A program made the translations under genes and the position numbers. Positions 1-8,872 of a stretch of 64,000 nt of DNA are shown here, piece by piece (the stretch's first letter is position 1; each line of letters opens with the position of its first letter). The notes beneath the pieces were generated by a model. It ran no database searches and was not told the DNA's origin. It was given only the letters and a program-made list of their open reading frames with translations. Source of the stretch: Bradyrhizobium diazoefficiens (GTDB lineage Bacteria > Pseudomonadota > Alphaproteobacteria > Rhizobiales > Xanthobacteraceae); NCBI RefSeq assembly GCF_016616425.1, contig NZ_CP067101.1:5332001-5396000 (forward strand). Reading direction: 5' to 3'.

Positions 1-151
1 TCGATCCGATCACGACCTCGTCGCCGACGCCTTCAGGGCTGCGGACAGCGCGGCGGACCGACCATCCCTCGCGCGTGAGCGCAGGCACGATATGCCGGCC
101 AAGAAAGCCGCTCGCCCCCGTCACCAGCGCGACTGGTTTCCGCTCGCTCAT
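1..151 (-). CDS. NAD-dependent epimerase/dehydratase (N-terminal part, runs off window)
   Basis: Only the first 50 codons are in the window; the gene continues past position 1. The start is the ATG at 151. Residues 7-17 give a beta strand followed by TGASGFLG, the Rossmann NAD(P)-binding loop of extended SDR sugar epimerases and dehydratases. It lies 85 bases downstream of the CapD-like gene on the same strand, so it is probably the distal gene of the polysaccharide operon running from about 6052 down to 1. The substrate cannot be told from the fragment; a UDP-hexose 4-epimerase or reductase role is an inference from the neighbours. Confidence 0.75.
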   Translation of the reverse strand, partial: MSERKPVALVTGASGFLGRHIVPALTREGWSVRRAVRSPEGVGDEVVIGS

Positions 152-235
152 CGGAGTGCCGCCAGAACAGCGTTGGCCAGCAATCCGCCGGACAAACCGG
201 CACGGAAGACGACGATCTTGCCCCGAGGCTGCATG

Positions 236-2149
236 TCAAGCCGCGGTCGACCCGAATTCGGGCACCGCATCCCTCAGGACGGTCCTGATGGTGGCGCGAT
301 CATCGCGCGCGATCGCCTGCTCGAGCGCCGCGATCCATTTGCGCACCGTCTGCATCGGCGGCTCGTTCGGTTGCGCGGCCATGATGCCGGCAATGCCGAT
401 TTCGTGGGTCGGCTCCTCGGAGGCGAACAGAATCTCGTACAGCCGCTCGCCCGGCCGCATGCCCGTGAACACGATATCGATGTCATAGCCGGGCTCAAGG
501 CCTGAGAGGCGGATCATGCGCTCAGCAAGATCGACGATCTTCACCGGCTGGCCCATGTTGAGCACGTAGACCGAGACATCCGGCCGCGCCTGTCCGAGCG
601 CGTGCGTCGCCGCCGTGATGACGAGATCGCAAGCCTCGCGGATGGTCATGAAATAACGGACCATTTCGGGATGGGTGACGGTGACGGGGCCGCCGGCCTC
701 GATCTGGGCCTTGAACTTCGGCACCACCGAGCCGTTCGAGGCCAGCACGTTGCCGAACCGCACGGAGATCAGCCGCGTCGGCGGCCTGGCCCCGGCGCTC
801 GCTGCTGCAAGATCGTGATCGAGCGCCTGGCAATACATCTCGGCGAAGCGCTTGGTCAGGCCGAGCATCGATACGGGTTCGATCGCCTTGTCGGTCGAGA
901 TCATCACCATCGCCTCGGCGCCGGCGGCAACCGCCGCATCGGCGACGTTGATCGAGCCGAAGATGTTGGTCTTGACTCCCTCGCTCCAGTCGCGCTCGAG
1001 GATCGGCACGTGCTTGAGGGCTGCGGCATGGAACACGATATCCGGCTTGAACTCGGCCATCAGGCGCATGATGCGCTCGCGGTCGCGGATATCGGCAATT
1101 CGCCCTTCGATCGCCGCGCCGGAGCCGTGGGCGGCGAGCGTCTCCGTGACTGCATAGAGCGCCGGCTCTGAATTCTCTACAATCAGCAGGCGCGCTGCAC
1201 CAAAGGCTACCACGCGCTCGCATACCTCGGATCCGATCGAGCCGCCGCCGCCGGTGACGATCACAGCCTTGCCCTTGATCAGCGCTTCAAGGCGGGCATA
1301 GTCGATCTTCTCGCTCGCCCGCAACAGGAGGTCCTCGACCGCGACCGCTGTGAGCCGCGGCGCCTCGCCGCTCTCCAGCGACGGCATGCGGCTCACGATC
1401 ACCCCCAACTTGCGCGCCCGCATCAGGATCGATTCTGGATGAGCTTCCGGCTCGAACGCCGACGGCGTCATCACGAGGCGGGCGATCGGCTTGTTGCGCT
1501 TGGCGAAATCGACAATGATGTCCTCGACGTCATCAATGCCTCCCAACACCGGCACGTTGCGGATGAGCTGGCCCAGATCCGCCCGCGAGGGCGACAATAT
1601 GCCGACCGGCCAGATCCCCTTGATCGCTCCGCTCTCGATACCGCGGAGCAGCACCTCGGCATCCGCCGTGCGCCCAATCAGCAGCGTCGGCGCGGCATCG
1701 TCGGTGCGGGCATGACGCCGCACCCGCGTGTAGCGGAAGTAGCGGTAGGTCATGCGAAGCGCGCTGAGGAAGGCGATTTCGAGGAACCAATAGAGGAGGA
1801 TGGTTACCTTGCCGACGAAGAAGCTGCCACGGACGTTGGGCGCGACGAAGATATAGTCGAGCACGAGCAGCGCGAGCGTCAGCACGGTCGCGGCGCGGAT
1901 GATGTTGAGCGCATCTGGCAGCGAGATGAAGCGCCACTTCGTGGTAGTCAGGTTGAAGAGGAAGAACACGACCACGCTGAAGGCGAGGAAGTAAGGCAGG
2001 ATGTGGAGCAGCATCGGCAGGCGCCGGAAGAAGTCATCGCCACCTTCGAATCGCACATAGAAGGCGGCAAAAAGTGCCGCCGCCGTCACAAGCACGTCGT
2101 GGAGTGCGATCAGGAAATTGCGCGAGGTGAGATGCGTAAGACGCGTCAT
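236..2149 (-). CDS. CapD/WbpM-like membrane nucleoside-diphosphate-sugar 4,6-dehydratase
   Basis: About 637 residues. The N-terminal third has four hydrophobic segments (roughly residues 10-135), followed by a CoA-binding-like Rossmann region. The catalytic Rossmann domain begins near residue 300 with TGGGGSIGSE. Further motifs are HAAALKHVP and STDKA, then SMLGLTKR, where the usual SDR Tyr of YxxxK is Met, as in the WbpM/FlaA1/PglF branch of inverting UDP-GlcNAc 4,6-dehydratases. The likely reaction is formation of UDP-4-keto-6-deoxy-N-acetylhexosamine at the inner membrane for O-antigen or capsule. An upstream in-frame ATG at 2203 would add 18 residues; I prefer 2149 because the conserved membrane domain begins just after it, but neither start has a strong ribosome site. 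It follows the O-antigen ligase-like gene by 127 bases. Confidence 0.9.
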   Translation of the reverse strand: MTRLTHLTSRNFLIALHDVLVTAAALFAAFYVRFEGGDDFFRRLPMLLHILPYFLAFSVVVFFLFNLTTTKWRFISLPDALNIIRAATVLTLALLVLDYIFVAPNVRGSFFVGKVTILLYWFLEIAFLSALRMTYRYFRYTRVRRHARTDDAAPTLLIGRTADAEVLLRGIESGAIKGIWPVGILSPSRADLGQLIRNVPVLGGIDDVEDIIVDFAKRNKPIARLVMTPSAFEPEAHPESILMRARKLGVIVSRMPSLESGEAPRLTAVAVEDLLLRASEKIDYARLEALIKGKAVIVTGGGGSIGSEVCERVVAFGAARLLIVENSEPALYAVTETLAAHGSGAAIEGRIADIRDRERIMRLMAEFKPDIVFHAAALKHVPILERDWSEGVKTNIFGSINVADAAVAAGAEAMVMISTDKAIEPVSMLGLTKRFAEMYCQALDHDLAAASAGARPPTRLISVRFGNVLASNGSVVPKFKAQIEAGGPVTVTHPEMVRYFMTIREACDLVITAATHALGQARPDVSVYVLNMGQPVKIVDLAERMIRLSGLEPGYDIDIVFTGMRPGERLYEILFASEEPTHEIGIAGIMAAQPNEPPMQTVRKWIAALEQAIARDDRATIRTVLRDAVPEFGSTAA

Positions 2150-2276
2150 CCGCCGACCGATGAAAACCCAGTTAGATGCAACCTGCCCGCGCTGATAACC
2201 CATCTCGACATGACATGCCAGCGAAGGCTTGCGGGTAGAGCTTCGCCAGTCGAGGCCTGCCGGCCAGAAGGGCCGT

Positions 2277-3563
2277 TCAGGAACCGGCTTTCCGCATCTT
2301 CGCCTCGCCGTGTTGTGCCCGGATCATCATGCCGCCGGCAACGCCGACGCCGATGACGTACATCCAGCCCTCGTGGAAGTCGAACAGGTGGGAGTTGAAC
2401 AGCGAGGTGAAGACGTTCTGCACCACGACCAGCAGCCCGATCCAGTTGGCAAGCCCGTCGCCGCGGAACAACAGCAGATGCAGGATCCAGATCGCATAGA
2501 GAATGACGATGCCGATCGCGCCCCATTGCACAGCGACGTTGAGCGTCTGGTTATGTGGATTGCCGATCACCTCGGCGGACGCCCGGTACTGACCGGCGGG
2601 CGTCGCAACGCGTTCGAACAATCCGCGCGTCGAGCCGGTGCCGTGCCCTTTGATCGGCGCCTCCGCGAAAAAGCCCAGCGACTTGCGCCAGAATTCGAGC
2701 CGCAGGCCCATGGAGGTCGGCTCGCCCCTTTGCACATAGCCGGTGTAGTCGTCGCTAAACCTCTCGGCGGTGTGGCGCAATTGCGGTGAGGCCTGCCAGG
2801 CGAGAACAGCGCCGGCGAGCAGAGCGGCGGAGATGATCGCGATGCTGCGCCATTTGAGGTGAAGCAGCGCGAACACACCGAACATGATCGGAACCGTGAC
2901 GAGCGCGGTGCGCGACACCACCACGAAGGCCATGTTGACGAAGAAGCTCAGCGCCAGCGCCGTGAGCAGCCCGGCGAACCAGTATCGCTTCTCGCGCAGC
3001 AGCGTCACGATCGGGTAGGCGAGCGCAACCGCGCAAAGCGCGAATTCCTGACTCTGGTCGATGTAGTTCTTGACGAAGATACCGCGTTCGGGCGGATCGG
3101 TCTTGAGTGCGAGGTTCGGGTAGAAGGCGACCAGCCAGGACATCACCGACAACAAGGCGCAGGACACCAGGAACGCGATGAAGATCCAGTGACCGCGCGG
3201 CGAGCGCTCGAAATGATAGAGCAGGACCGGCAGCACGAGCAGCTTGACCGTCGGGTTGACCGCATAGAAGCGCGCGCCCCAGGTCGCGTCCGACCAGAGT
3301 GTTCCCACCAGCGCGAGCAGGACCAGCGCGATCGGAGCCGCACAGATCGGACGCTTCAGCGATTGCAGGAACGCGCGGACATCGAGGAACGGCACCATGC
3401 AGAGCAGCATCAGCGCGTTAAAGATCCCCGCAAGCGAGGTCGACCAGGGCAGCGAAGCCGCGGTCAGGACGGCAAATATATCGACAGTCTCGCGCCAGGC
3501 CGCCGGGCTGCGCAGACGGCGAAGCAACATCTCGCCGGTCGTCTCGCGTGCGAGCGCAGTCAC
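2277..3563 (-). CDS. O-antigen ligase/polymerase family membrane protein (Wzy_C)
   Basis: 428 residues with about ten to twelve hydrophobic segments. Family marks are SRTALV in the middle, GHGTGSTRG in the periplasmic loop and [14 protein letters not shown] after it; the NPHN histidine region is typical of WaaL-type ligases. These enzymes move lipid-linked O-antigen to lipid A-core in the periplasm, though Wzy-type polymerases share the fold and cannot be excluded. The start is GTG at 3563: it overlaps the hldE stop (GTGA) and is preceded by a very good ribosome site, GGAGGAGACAA. The frame stays open far upstream, but that stretch is antisense-like shadow across hldE. It is co-transcribed with hldE and hldD, which supports a role in LPS assembly. 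Confidence 0.88.
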   Translation of the reverse strand: MTALARETTGEMLLRRLRSPAAWRETVDIFAVLTAASLPWSTSLAGIFNALMLLCMVPFLDVRAFLQSLKRPICAAPIALVLLALVGTLWSDATWGARFYAVNPTVKLLVLPVLLYHFERSPRGHWIFIAFLVSCALLSVMSWLVAFYPNLALKTDPPERGIFVKNYIDQSQEFALCAVALAYPIVTLLREKRYWFAGLLTALALSFFVNMAFVVVSRTALVTVPIMFGVFALLHLKWRSIAIISAALLAGAVLAWQASPQLRHTAERFSDDYTGYVQRGEPTSMGLRLEFWRKSLGFFAEAPIKGHGTGSTRGLFERVATPAGQYRASAEVIGNPHNQTLNVAVQWGAIGIVILYAIWILHLLLFRGDGLANWIGLLVVVQNVFTSLFNSHLFDFHEGWMYVIGVGVAGGMMIRAQHGEAKMRKAGS

Positions 3564-5044
3564 TTGTCTCCTCCCCGGGCGCGATGCACCAGCGCCGTCG
3601 TGCTGAAGCCCTGGAGGATGTCGACCAGCACGACTGTTCCGCCCGCTTCCTCGACGACCTCGTGGCCGACCACCCGCTCGCGGGTGTAATCGCCGCCCTT
3701 GACCAGCACGCCGGGCTTGATCCGTGTGATCAGGTCGATCGGCGTATCCTCTTCGAAGATGACGACGAGATCGACGGCCTCCAACGCCGCGAGCACCTCG
3801 GCACGCGCGCGCTCGTTCTGGACCGGCCGCTCGGCGCCCTTGAGCCGCCGCACCGAAGCATCGCTGTTGAGCCCCACGATCAGGCGGTCGCAGGCGGCGC
3901 GCGCCGCGGTCAGCACCTTGACGTGGCCGGGATGCAGGATGTCGAAACAGCCATTGGTGAAGCCGACGCGCTGACCCTGACGTTTCCATTCGGCGAGCTG
4001 CACGTCGAGCGCGGCCGGCTCGAGCACGATCTTCTCCTCGGCTGCGAGAGTGGCATGCGGAAGGATCTTCCGGCGCAGCTCGGCCGCGGTCACGCTGGCG
4101 GTGCCTTGCTTGCCGACGGCGACGGCGGCAGCCGCGTTGGCCACGCGCAGCGCCGTGTCCCAGTCCGCGCCCGCCGCAAGCGACACCGCGAGCGCGGCGG
4201 CGACGGTGTCCCCGGCGCCGGAGACGTCACGCACTTTCACCGGGAAAGCCGGAACGTGAACGGCCTCGCCGCCCCGCGGCACCAGCGTCATGCCGTGCTC
4301 GCCTTGCGTGACCAGGATCGCCTCGCAATCGGCGAGCCGCATCACGTCCTCGCTGGTCTCGACGATGCTCCGCACCGTGTCGGCGCGGCTGCGGGTCGCT
4401 TCCGAAAACTCCTTGCGATTGGGCGTTAGCAGCGTGGCGCCGCGATAGATCGCCCAGTTCAGGCTCTTGGGATCGACGATCACGGGCTTGCCGAGTTTTC
4501 GCGCGGCGTCGATGGCGTGGCGGATGACGCGCGCCGTCAGCACGCCCTTGGCGTAGTCCGAGAGCAGCACGATGTCGGCGCGCGCGATCTGCGGCAGGAT
4601 GGCTTCGATCAGTTCCGTCTCGATGTCATCGGAGGCAGGCGTCGCCTGCTCCCAATCGGCGCGCAGCATGTGCGTGGAAAAATGCTCGGAGACGAAACGG
4701 ACTTTTCGCGTAGTCGGCCGCGACGGGTCGCGCACCAGCACGCTTTCGATGCCCGCGTGCTCATCCAGCGTGGCCTTGAGCCGCGCACCGGCATCGTCCT
4801 TGCCGACGAGGCCGACGAAGATGCAGCGTGCGCCGAGAGAAACGACATTGCGTGCGACATTGCCGGCGCCGCCGATATGGATCTCGCTGCGCTGGGCCGC
4901 GATGACAGGCGCAGGCGCTTCCGGCGAGATCCGCGACACCTCGCCATAGACGAACTCGTCCAGCATGATGTCGCCGATGCACAGAACCGTGCGGCCTGAG
5001 ATGGCCTGCGCGAGGGCATCGAAATCGAGAATGGGCGTCGGCAT
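3560..5044 (-). CDS. hldE: Bifunctional heptose-7-phosphate kinase / heptose-1-phosphate adenylyltransferase
   Basis: 494 residues, the normal length of the fused enzyme. Residues about 1-330 are a PfkB/ribokinase domain with GGAGNVARN near the sugar site and the ATP/anion motif [13 protein letters not shown]. Residues about 355-494 are a cytidylyltransferase-like domain with [13 protein letters not shown] (the HxGH nucleotide motif) and [13 protein letters not shown]. The two activities make D-glycero-beta-D-manno-heptose 1,7-bisphosphate and then ADP-D,D-heptose in the cytosol, in the beta/ADP branch of heptose synthesis. The 3' end overlaps the ligase-like gene and hldD lies 27 bases upstream, so the genes form an operon. 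The GmhA isomerase and the matching phosphatase are not next to it. Confidence 0.96.
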   Translation of the reverse strand: MPTPILDFDALAQAISGRTVLCIGDIMLDEFVYGEVSRISPEAPAPVIAAQRSEIHIGGAGNVARNVVSLGARCIFVGLVGKDDAGARLKATLDEHAGIESVLVRDPSRPTTRKVRFVSEHFSTHMLRADWEQATPASDDIETELIEAILPQIARADIVLLSDYAKGVLTARVIRHAIDAARKLGKPVIVDPKSLNWAIYRGATLLTPNRKEFSEATRSRADTVRSIVETSEDVMRLADCEAILVTQGEHGMTLVPRGGEAVHVPAFPVKVRDVSGAGDTVAAALAVSLAAGADWDTALRVANAAAAVAVGKQGTASVTAAELRRKILPHATLAAEEKIVLEPAALDVQLAEWKRQGQRVGFTNGCFDILHPGHVKVLTAARAACDRLIVGLNSDASVRRLKGAERPVQNERARAEVLAALEAVDLVVIFEEDTPIDLITRIKPGVLVKGGDYTRERVVGHEVVEEAGGTVVLVDILQGFSTTALVHRARGGDK

Positions 5045-5071
5045 GGTCTTTGGCCTCAGGTCCTTGGGGCC

Positions 5072-6052
5072 TCAGCGGAAGCGGTCGGGCCGGTCGAGAT
5101 AATTCCCGACATAGGCCTTCACTGCATCCTCGAGCGTCGTGAAGTCGCCGTTATAGCCGGCACGGTGGAGGCGATCGACCTTACTCTGGGTGAAGTACTG
5201 GTAGCTGTCGCGGATCTGCTCCGGCATGTCGATGTATTCGATGTTGGGCCTGGTGCCGAGCGCCGCATAGGCAGCCAGCATCAGATCCCTGAAGCTGCGC
5301 GCCTTGCCGGTTCCGACGTTGAAGAGGCCGGACACTGACGGCGTCGCGAGCAGCCACATGACGACCCGCACGACGTCGTCGACATAGATGAAATCGCGGC
5401 GCTGATCGCCGTGTTCGATGCCTTCGCGATGCGACTTGAACAGTTGCACGGCGCGGCCCGCCTTGACATCGTCAAAGCGGCGCGCCAGCACGCTCATCAT
5501 CGAGCCCTTGTGATATTCATTGGGGCCGAACACGTTGAAGAATTTCAGTCCGGCCCATTGCGGAGGGAGCCGATCGCCGTTCGCGACGCGCCCGGCGACC
5601 GCGAGATCGAACAGGTGCTTGCTCCAGCCGTAGAGATTCATCGGCCGCAATGTCTTCAGCGCCGGCAGCGCGGCGTCATCGTCAAAGCCTTGCACACCAT
5701 CGCCATAGGTCGCCGCCGAGGAGGCATAGATGAACGGCACCGCGTTCATCGTGCACCAGTCCAAAAGGCGCATCGACAGTCGGAAATTGGTCTCGATCAC
5801 GAGGTCTCCGTCGGTCGCGGTGGTCGCGGAAATCGCCCCGAGATGGATCATGGCGTCGAGCTTGCGGCCCTTCAGCCAGTCGGGCAGCTCGGCCGACGGG
5901 ACGATATCCACAAGCTGCCGCTTGGCAAGGTTGCGCCACTTGCCCTCGCTGCCGAGCAGATCGCAGACCACGACGTCGCTGCGGCCCGCGTCGTTGAGCG
6001 CGGCCACGACATTCGACCCGATAAAACCGGCCCCGCCGGTCACCAGCAACAT
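5072..6052 (-). CDS. hldD: ADP-L-glycero-D-manno-heptose-6-epimerase
   Basis: 326 residues. Starts with TGGAGFIGSN for NADP binding; SSAATYG and YGWSKHLFD give the SDR Ser/Tyr/Lys triad, and FNVFGPNEYHKG is a strong HldD signature. It epimerises C6 of ADP-D,D-heptose to the L,D form used by heptosyltransferases. The start was set at the ATG at 6052, not the in-frame ATG 48 bases upstream (6100), because AGGGA sits 8 bases before it and the protein then begins exactly at the first Rossmann strand. It is the first gene of the minus-strand LPS operon hldD-hldE-ligase-capD-epimerase, divergent from waaF. Confidence 0.95.
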   Translation of the reverse strand: MLLVTGGAGFIGSNVVAALNDAGRSDVVVCDLLGSEGKWRNLAKRQLVDIVPSAELPDWLKGRKLDAMIHLGAISATTATDGDLVIETNFRLSMRLLDWCTMNAVPFIYASSAATYGDGVQGFDDDAALPALKTLRPMNLYGWSKHLFDLAVAGRVANGDRLPPQWAGLKFFNVFGPNEYHKGSMMSVLARRFDDVKAGRAVQLFKSHREGIEHGDQRRDFIYVDDVVRVVMWLLATPSVSGLFNVGTGKARSFRDLMLAAYAALGTRPNIEYIDMPEQIRDSYQYFTQSKVDRLHRAGYNGDFTTLEDAVKAYVGNYLDRPDRFR

Positions 6053-6110
6053 TCCGAATTCCCTGCCCGATTTGTGCGGTCCGGTCCTGCCGTAGCGCAT
6101 GAGGGGCGAA

Positions 6111-6138
6111 AGTGTAAGGGGTTTTGATTGCTGTCCAA
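6111..6138 (-). promoter_or_regulatory. Possible sigma-70-type promoter for the hldD operon
   Basis: Reading the minus strand, TTGGAC (6138-6133) and TACACT (6116-6111) are separated by 16 bases, about 60 bases upstream of the hldD start. The fit to consensus is moderate in each box, so this is a candidate only. Confidence 0.3.
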
Positions 6139-6203
6139 ATTGCCACGACTGCCAAAATCGAAACTGGGGTGCTTTCGTTTACCAGAGCGTGTATTCTCGA
6201 CTG

Positions 6204-6338
6204 ATGCTGCTTATTCAGACAGGGCGGGCGAAGCGATTCCGCAAATATTCAATCGCCTTTGCGATTATCCTGGCCCTGTCTGGGGCTTTCGCAGCCCTTC
6301 TGACTCTGCATTGGCACGTGACCCCTCCCAAAAGGTAA
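6204..6338 (+). CDS. Possible 44-residue single-pass membrane peptide
   Basis: A short frame starting at ATG 6204: a basic N-terminus (GRAKRFRKY), then about 22 hydrophobic residues (SIAFAIILALSGAFAALLTL), then a short polar tail ending in PPKR. This positive-inside single-span layout looks protein-like for random high-GC sequence, and it lies in the intergenic space before waaF in the same direction. Against it, no ribosome site precedes the ATG, and the frame is open 105 bases further upstream. The family is unknown and no function is proposed. Confidence 0.3.
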   Translation: MLLIQTGRAKRFRKYSIAFAIILALSGAFAALLTLHWHVTPPKR

Positions 6339-6455
6339 GGCTGCTCAGTCAGTGGCTGGTTCTTGCCGGTTCCGAGACCGGGACTCAGCCGGCTTTACCT
6401 GCCGGTCCCAAGCGGCTAACCGAACGGCCATAGCAGCTCCCTGGCCGATCAATAG

Positions 6456-7526
6456 ATGAACAAATATTCGCAACTTGGCGAAAATGCAGATCGGGAGGAT
6501 ACCCGCCCGATTCTGATCATTCCCTACATGTGGATCGGGGATTTCGTCCGGAATCACACCGTCGTTCGCGTCCTGAAGGAGCGCTGGCCCAATCGCCCGG
6601 TCGATCTGCTGACCACGTCCCTCTGTGCCCCGCTGGTCGACTACATGCCCGGCGTGCGCGCTGGCATCGTCTGGGATCTGCCGCGCGGCCGGCTCGCCAT
6701 GGGCCGCCAGTTGGCCTTGGCGAAGCAGCTGCGCGAGCGGAACTACGGCACCGCGCTGGTGCTGCCGCGCACCTGGAAGGCGGCCATCGCACCCGCTTTG
6801 GCCGGCATTCCTGAACGGGTCGGCTTCGTCGGCGAGTTCCGGTTCGGCTTGATCAATCGCTGGCGCTGGGGCGAGAAGAAGCTGCCCCGCTTCATCGACA
6901 AGAACGCCGCCCTCGCCCTGCCCGACGGCGCCCCCTTGCCGGTGGAATGGCCGGTGCCGCAATTGCGCGTCCCGGCCGAGGACATCGTCCGCTGGCGGCA
7001 GGCCAACGGCCTCAGCGCCGGCGCCGCGGTGGCGCTCGCCCCAGGCTCGGTCGGCGTCTCGAAACGCTGGACGTACTACCCGGAGGCGGCCCGGCTCCTG
7101 GTCGAGCGCGGGCTCGAGGTCTGGGTCGTCGGCGGCCCCGCGGAAAAGGGTCTCGCTCAGGAGATCGTCGCCGCGGGCGGCCCGGGCGGGCGTGACCTCA
7201 CCGGCAACGATCTGCGCAATGGCGTGCTGGCCATGGCCGCGGCCGGCGTCGCCATCTCCAACGATTCCGGCCTGATGCACATCGCAGCCGCCCTGGGCAC
7301 GCCCACCATGGGCATCTTCGGCCCGACCAGTCCCTATCTCTGGGCGCCGCTCAACGGCCTCGCCGCGACTGTTGTGCAGGAGAAGGAAGTGCTGTCCTGC
7401 CAGCCCTGTCAGAGCACGATCTGCAAGATGAACGACCACCGCTGCATGCGGAATATCGCAGCGAGCGAGGTGGTGAGAATTGCACAGCGGGTGTTGGGGG
7501 AAGCTGGGGTCAGGACGGAGACGTGA
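6456..7526 (+). CDS. waaF: ADP-heptose:LPS heptosyltransferase II (GT9)
   Basis: 356 residues. Typical GT9 features: IPYMWIGDF at residues about 22-30 (the WaaF/WaaC N-terminal loop), APGSVGVSKRW at the start of the second Rossmann domain, and SNDSGLMHIAAALGTP, the ADP-heptose binding motif. A cysteine-rich tail (CQPCQSTICKM, then C) is common in WaaF proteins. It should transfer L,D-heptose from ADP-heptose to the inner LPS core on the cytosolic face. It is divergent from hldD, whose product is its donor precursor. The start is ATG 6456; the ribosome site is weak. Confidence 0.92.
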   Translation: MNKYSQLGENADREDTRPILIIPYMWIGDFVRNHTVVRVLKERWPNRPVDLLTTSLCAPLVDYMPGVRAGIVWDLPRGRLAMGRQLALAKQLRERNYGTALVLPRTWKAAIAPALAGIPERVGFVGEFRFGLINRWRWGEKKLPRFIDKNAALALPDGAPLPVEWPVPQLRVPAEDIVRWRQANGLSAGAAVALAPGSVGVSKRWTYYPEAARLLVERGLEVWVVGGPAEKGLAQEIVAAGGPGGRDLTGNDLRNGVLAMAAAGVAISNDSGLMHIAAALGTPTMGIFGPTSPYLWAPLNGLAATVVQEKEVLSCQPCQSTICKMNDHRCMRNIAASEVVRIAQRVLGEAGVRTET

Positions 7527-7539
7527 GTGGCGACGAGGC

Positions 7540-7700
7540 CTGCCCCGATGATGAACATCCTGCCAGTGTTTTGCCCGACGGGTCAAACCCGCTTCGTGAA
7601 ATCCGCAACGCATCGCGCGGGCAGCCAAGCCGTTGATTTCGTTGGGCCCGGCTACTGTGCATGGGGTTGTTTTCGCGGATTTTGGTTGCGAGCACGCAAA
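7540..7700. repeat. Probable dispersed intergenic repeat between convergent genes
   Basis: The 182-base space between convergent waaF and the glycosyltransferase has no convincing gene. Short strings here (GTTTTGCCCGACGGGTCAA near 7567 and TGTGCATGGGGTTGTTTTCG near 7657) look to me like segments often seen between genes in Bradyrhizobium genomes. That is recollection and not a search result. It probably also serves as a bidirectional 3' region. Confidence 0.3.
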
Positions 7701-7708
7701 ATAACCGC

Positions 7709-8746
7709 TCAGAGCAGCGGCCGATAGACCTCGCCGATCCGCGCCGCTTCCGCATCGAGGCTGAACTTTGCCAGCACACGCTGGCGCCCCCGCTCGCCCA
7801 TGATGGTCGCGGCTGTCACGTCGCGCATCAGCGGCTCCAGGGCCGTAGCGAGCGCATCCATATCACCCGGCGGCACCAGCACGCCGCTCACGCCGTCCTC
7901 GACCACGAGCTCGGCCGCGCCGGCGCGCGCCGCGACGAGTGCACTGCCCGACGCCATCGCTTCGATCAGCGTCAGGCCAAAACCTTCGTTGCGCGAGGTG
8001 AAGGCGTAGATCGTCAGTCGCTGGTACCAGCGCTGCACTTGTTCGATCGGCAGTTCGCCGGTGATGACGATGCGCGATTGCAGGCCGGCGGCCTCGACCC
8101 GCTTCTTCAGATCGTTCGCGAAGGCAGTCTGCTCGGCCGTGACCTGCCCGACGATGATTGCGGTGAAATCCGGATAGCGCGGCAACAGGCGGCACATCGC
8201 ATCGACGAACACATCGGTGCCCTTTTGCGCGCGCACGCGGCCGAAGCAGCCGATGGCGTAGCGGCCCGGCAGCGCCGTTTCCGCGAAGGCCGCAGCGCGG
8301 TCCTGCGGCGGCGCATAGATGTCGGTGTCGACGCCGTGCGGGATCACCGTCGCCTTCACCTTCAGGAACGAGGCCGAGAGATCTGATGTCGCGATGATCG
8401 CGTCCATGCGCCGGATCAACCAGCGCGTGATCCAGCTGTGGTGCCGCTGTGCGGCGGAGGTGAACACGAGCTTCAGTGGCCAGCCGAGCGCGCGCAACGC
8501 GACGCCCGCGATCATCTCGTTGTTGCGCCGCGCATGCCAGATCAAGGGCTGCTTGCGGCGCCACAGCTTCAGGAGATCTGCAACGCTCAGGCGCGCGATC
8601 CCATCCGGCGCATCGGAGCCCAACCATGCGGCGCGATACAGCTTTGCCAGCCGCGGCGCCACCATCCGGTTGGTCGCGGTGACCCCGGAATAGCGCCTGT
8701 GCAGATTTGGCACGATCACCTGTAGATCGCCCGGGAGATTGGCCAC
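7709..8746 (-). CDS. Family 4 glycosyltransferase, LpcC-like LPS core mannosyltransferase
   Basis: 345 residues. It opens with VIVPNLHRRYSGVTAT, resembling the rhizobial LpcC N-terminus. The C-terminal half is a GT4 domain: GCFGRVRAQKGTDVFV (donor phosphate loop), and SRNEGFGLTLIEAMASG, the E-x7-E retaining-GT motif. In Rhizobium, LpcC adds mannose to Kdo of the inner core; the same role is likely here, but the sugar specificity is inferred. The start is GTG 8746, with GGAG 6-7 bases before it. It is divergent from galE and convergent with waaF. Confidence 0.85.
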   Translation of the reverse strand: MANLPGDLQVIVPNLHRRYSGVTATNRMVAPRLAKLYRAAWLGSDAPDGIARLSVADLLKLWRRKQPLIWHARRNNEMIAGVALRALGWPLKLVFTSAAQRHHSWITRWLIRRMDAIIATSDLSASFLKVKATVIPHGVDTDIYAPPQDRAAAFAETALPGRYAIGCFGRVRAQKGTDVFVDAMCRLLPRYPDFTAIIVGQVTAEQTAFANDLKKRVEAAGLQSRIVITGELPIEQVQRWYQRLTIYAFTSRNEGFGLTLIEAMASGSALVAARAGAAELVVEDGVSGVLVPPGDMDALATALEPLMRDVTAATIMGERGRQRVLAKFSLDAEAARIGEVYRPLL

Positions 8747-8758
8747 GTCACGCTCCGT

Positions 8759-8787
8759 TTGACAGGCCCCCTATACGCAACATTAAG
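8759..8787 (+). promoter_or_regulatory. Possible galE promoter
   Basis: A perfect TTGACA at 8759-8764 is followed after 17 bases by a weak -10-like ATTAAG. It lies about 85 bases before the galE ATG, in the only space between the two divergent genes. The -35 is strong and the -10 poor. Confidence 0.3.
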
Positions 8788-8872
8788 CATAGTGACCAGT
8801 TCAGGTCTGCCGATACCCCCTCTTCACCACGCAAACGCTAGCTTCGCGCATTGTCCGAAGACGGGTGAGATC

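Larger units (their letters stand above)
6053..6455. other. Divergent hldD/waaF intergenic region
   Basis: About 400 bases between two divergent heptose genes. It holds a plausible minus-strand promoter for hldD and one short plus-strand reading frame with a membrane segment, each listed separately. I see no tRNA or clear terminator. An upstream in-frame ATG of hldD also lies here (6100) but was not chosen. Confidence 0.6.

Noticed and set aside
1439..2356. Open plus-strand frame opposite the CapD-like gene
   Set aside because: Arg/His/Glu-rich antisense reading without motif; the minus-strand protein is certain.
3564..3989. Extension of the O-antigen ligase-like gene into hldE
   Set aside because: The extra 142 residues are Arg/Gly-rich shadow of hldE; GTG 3563 has an excellent ribosome site.
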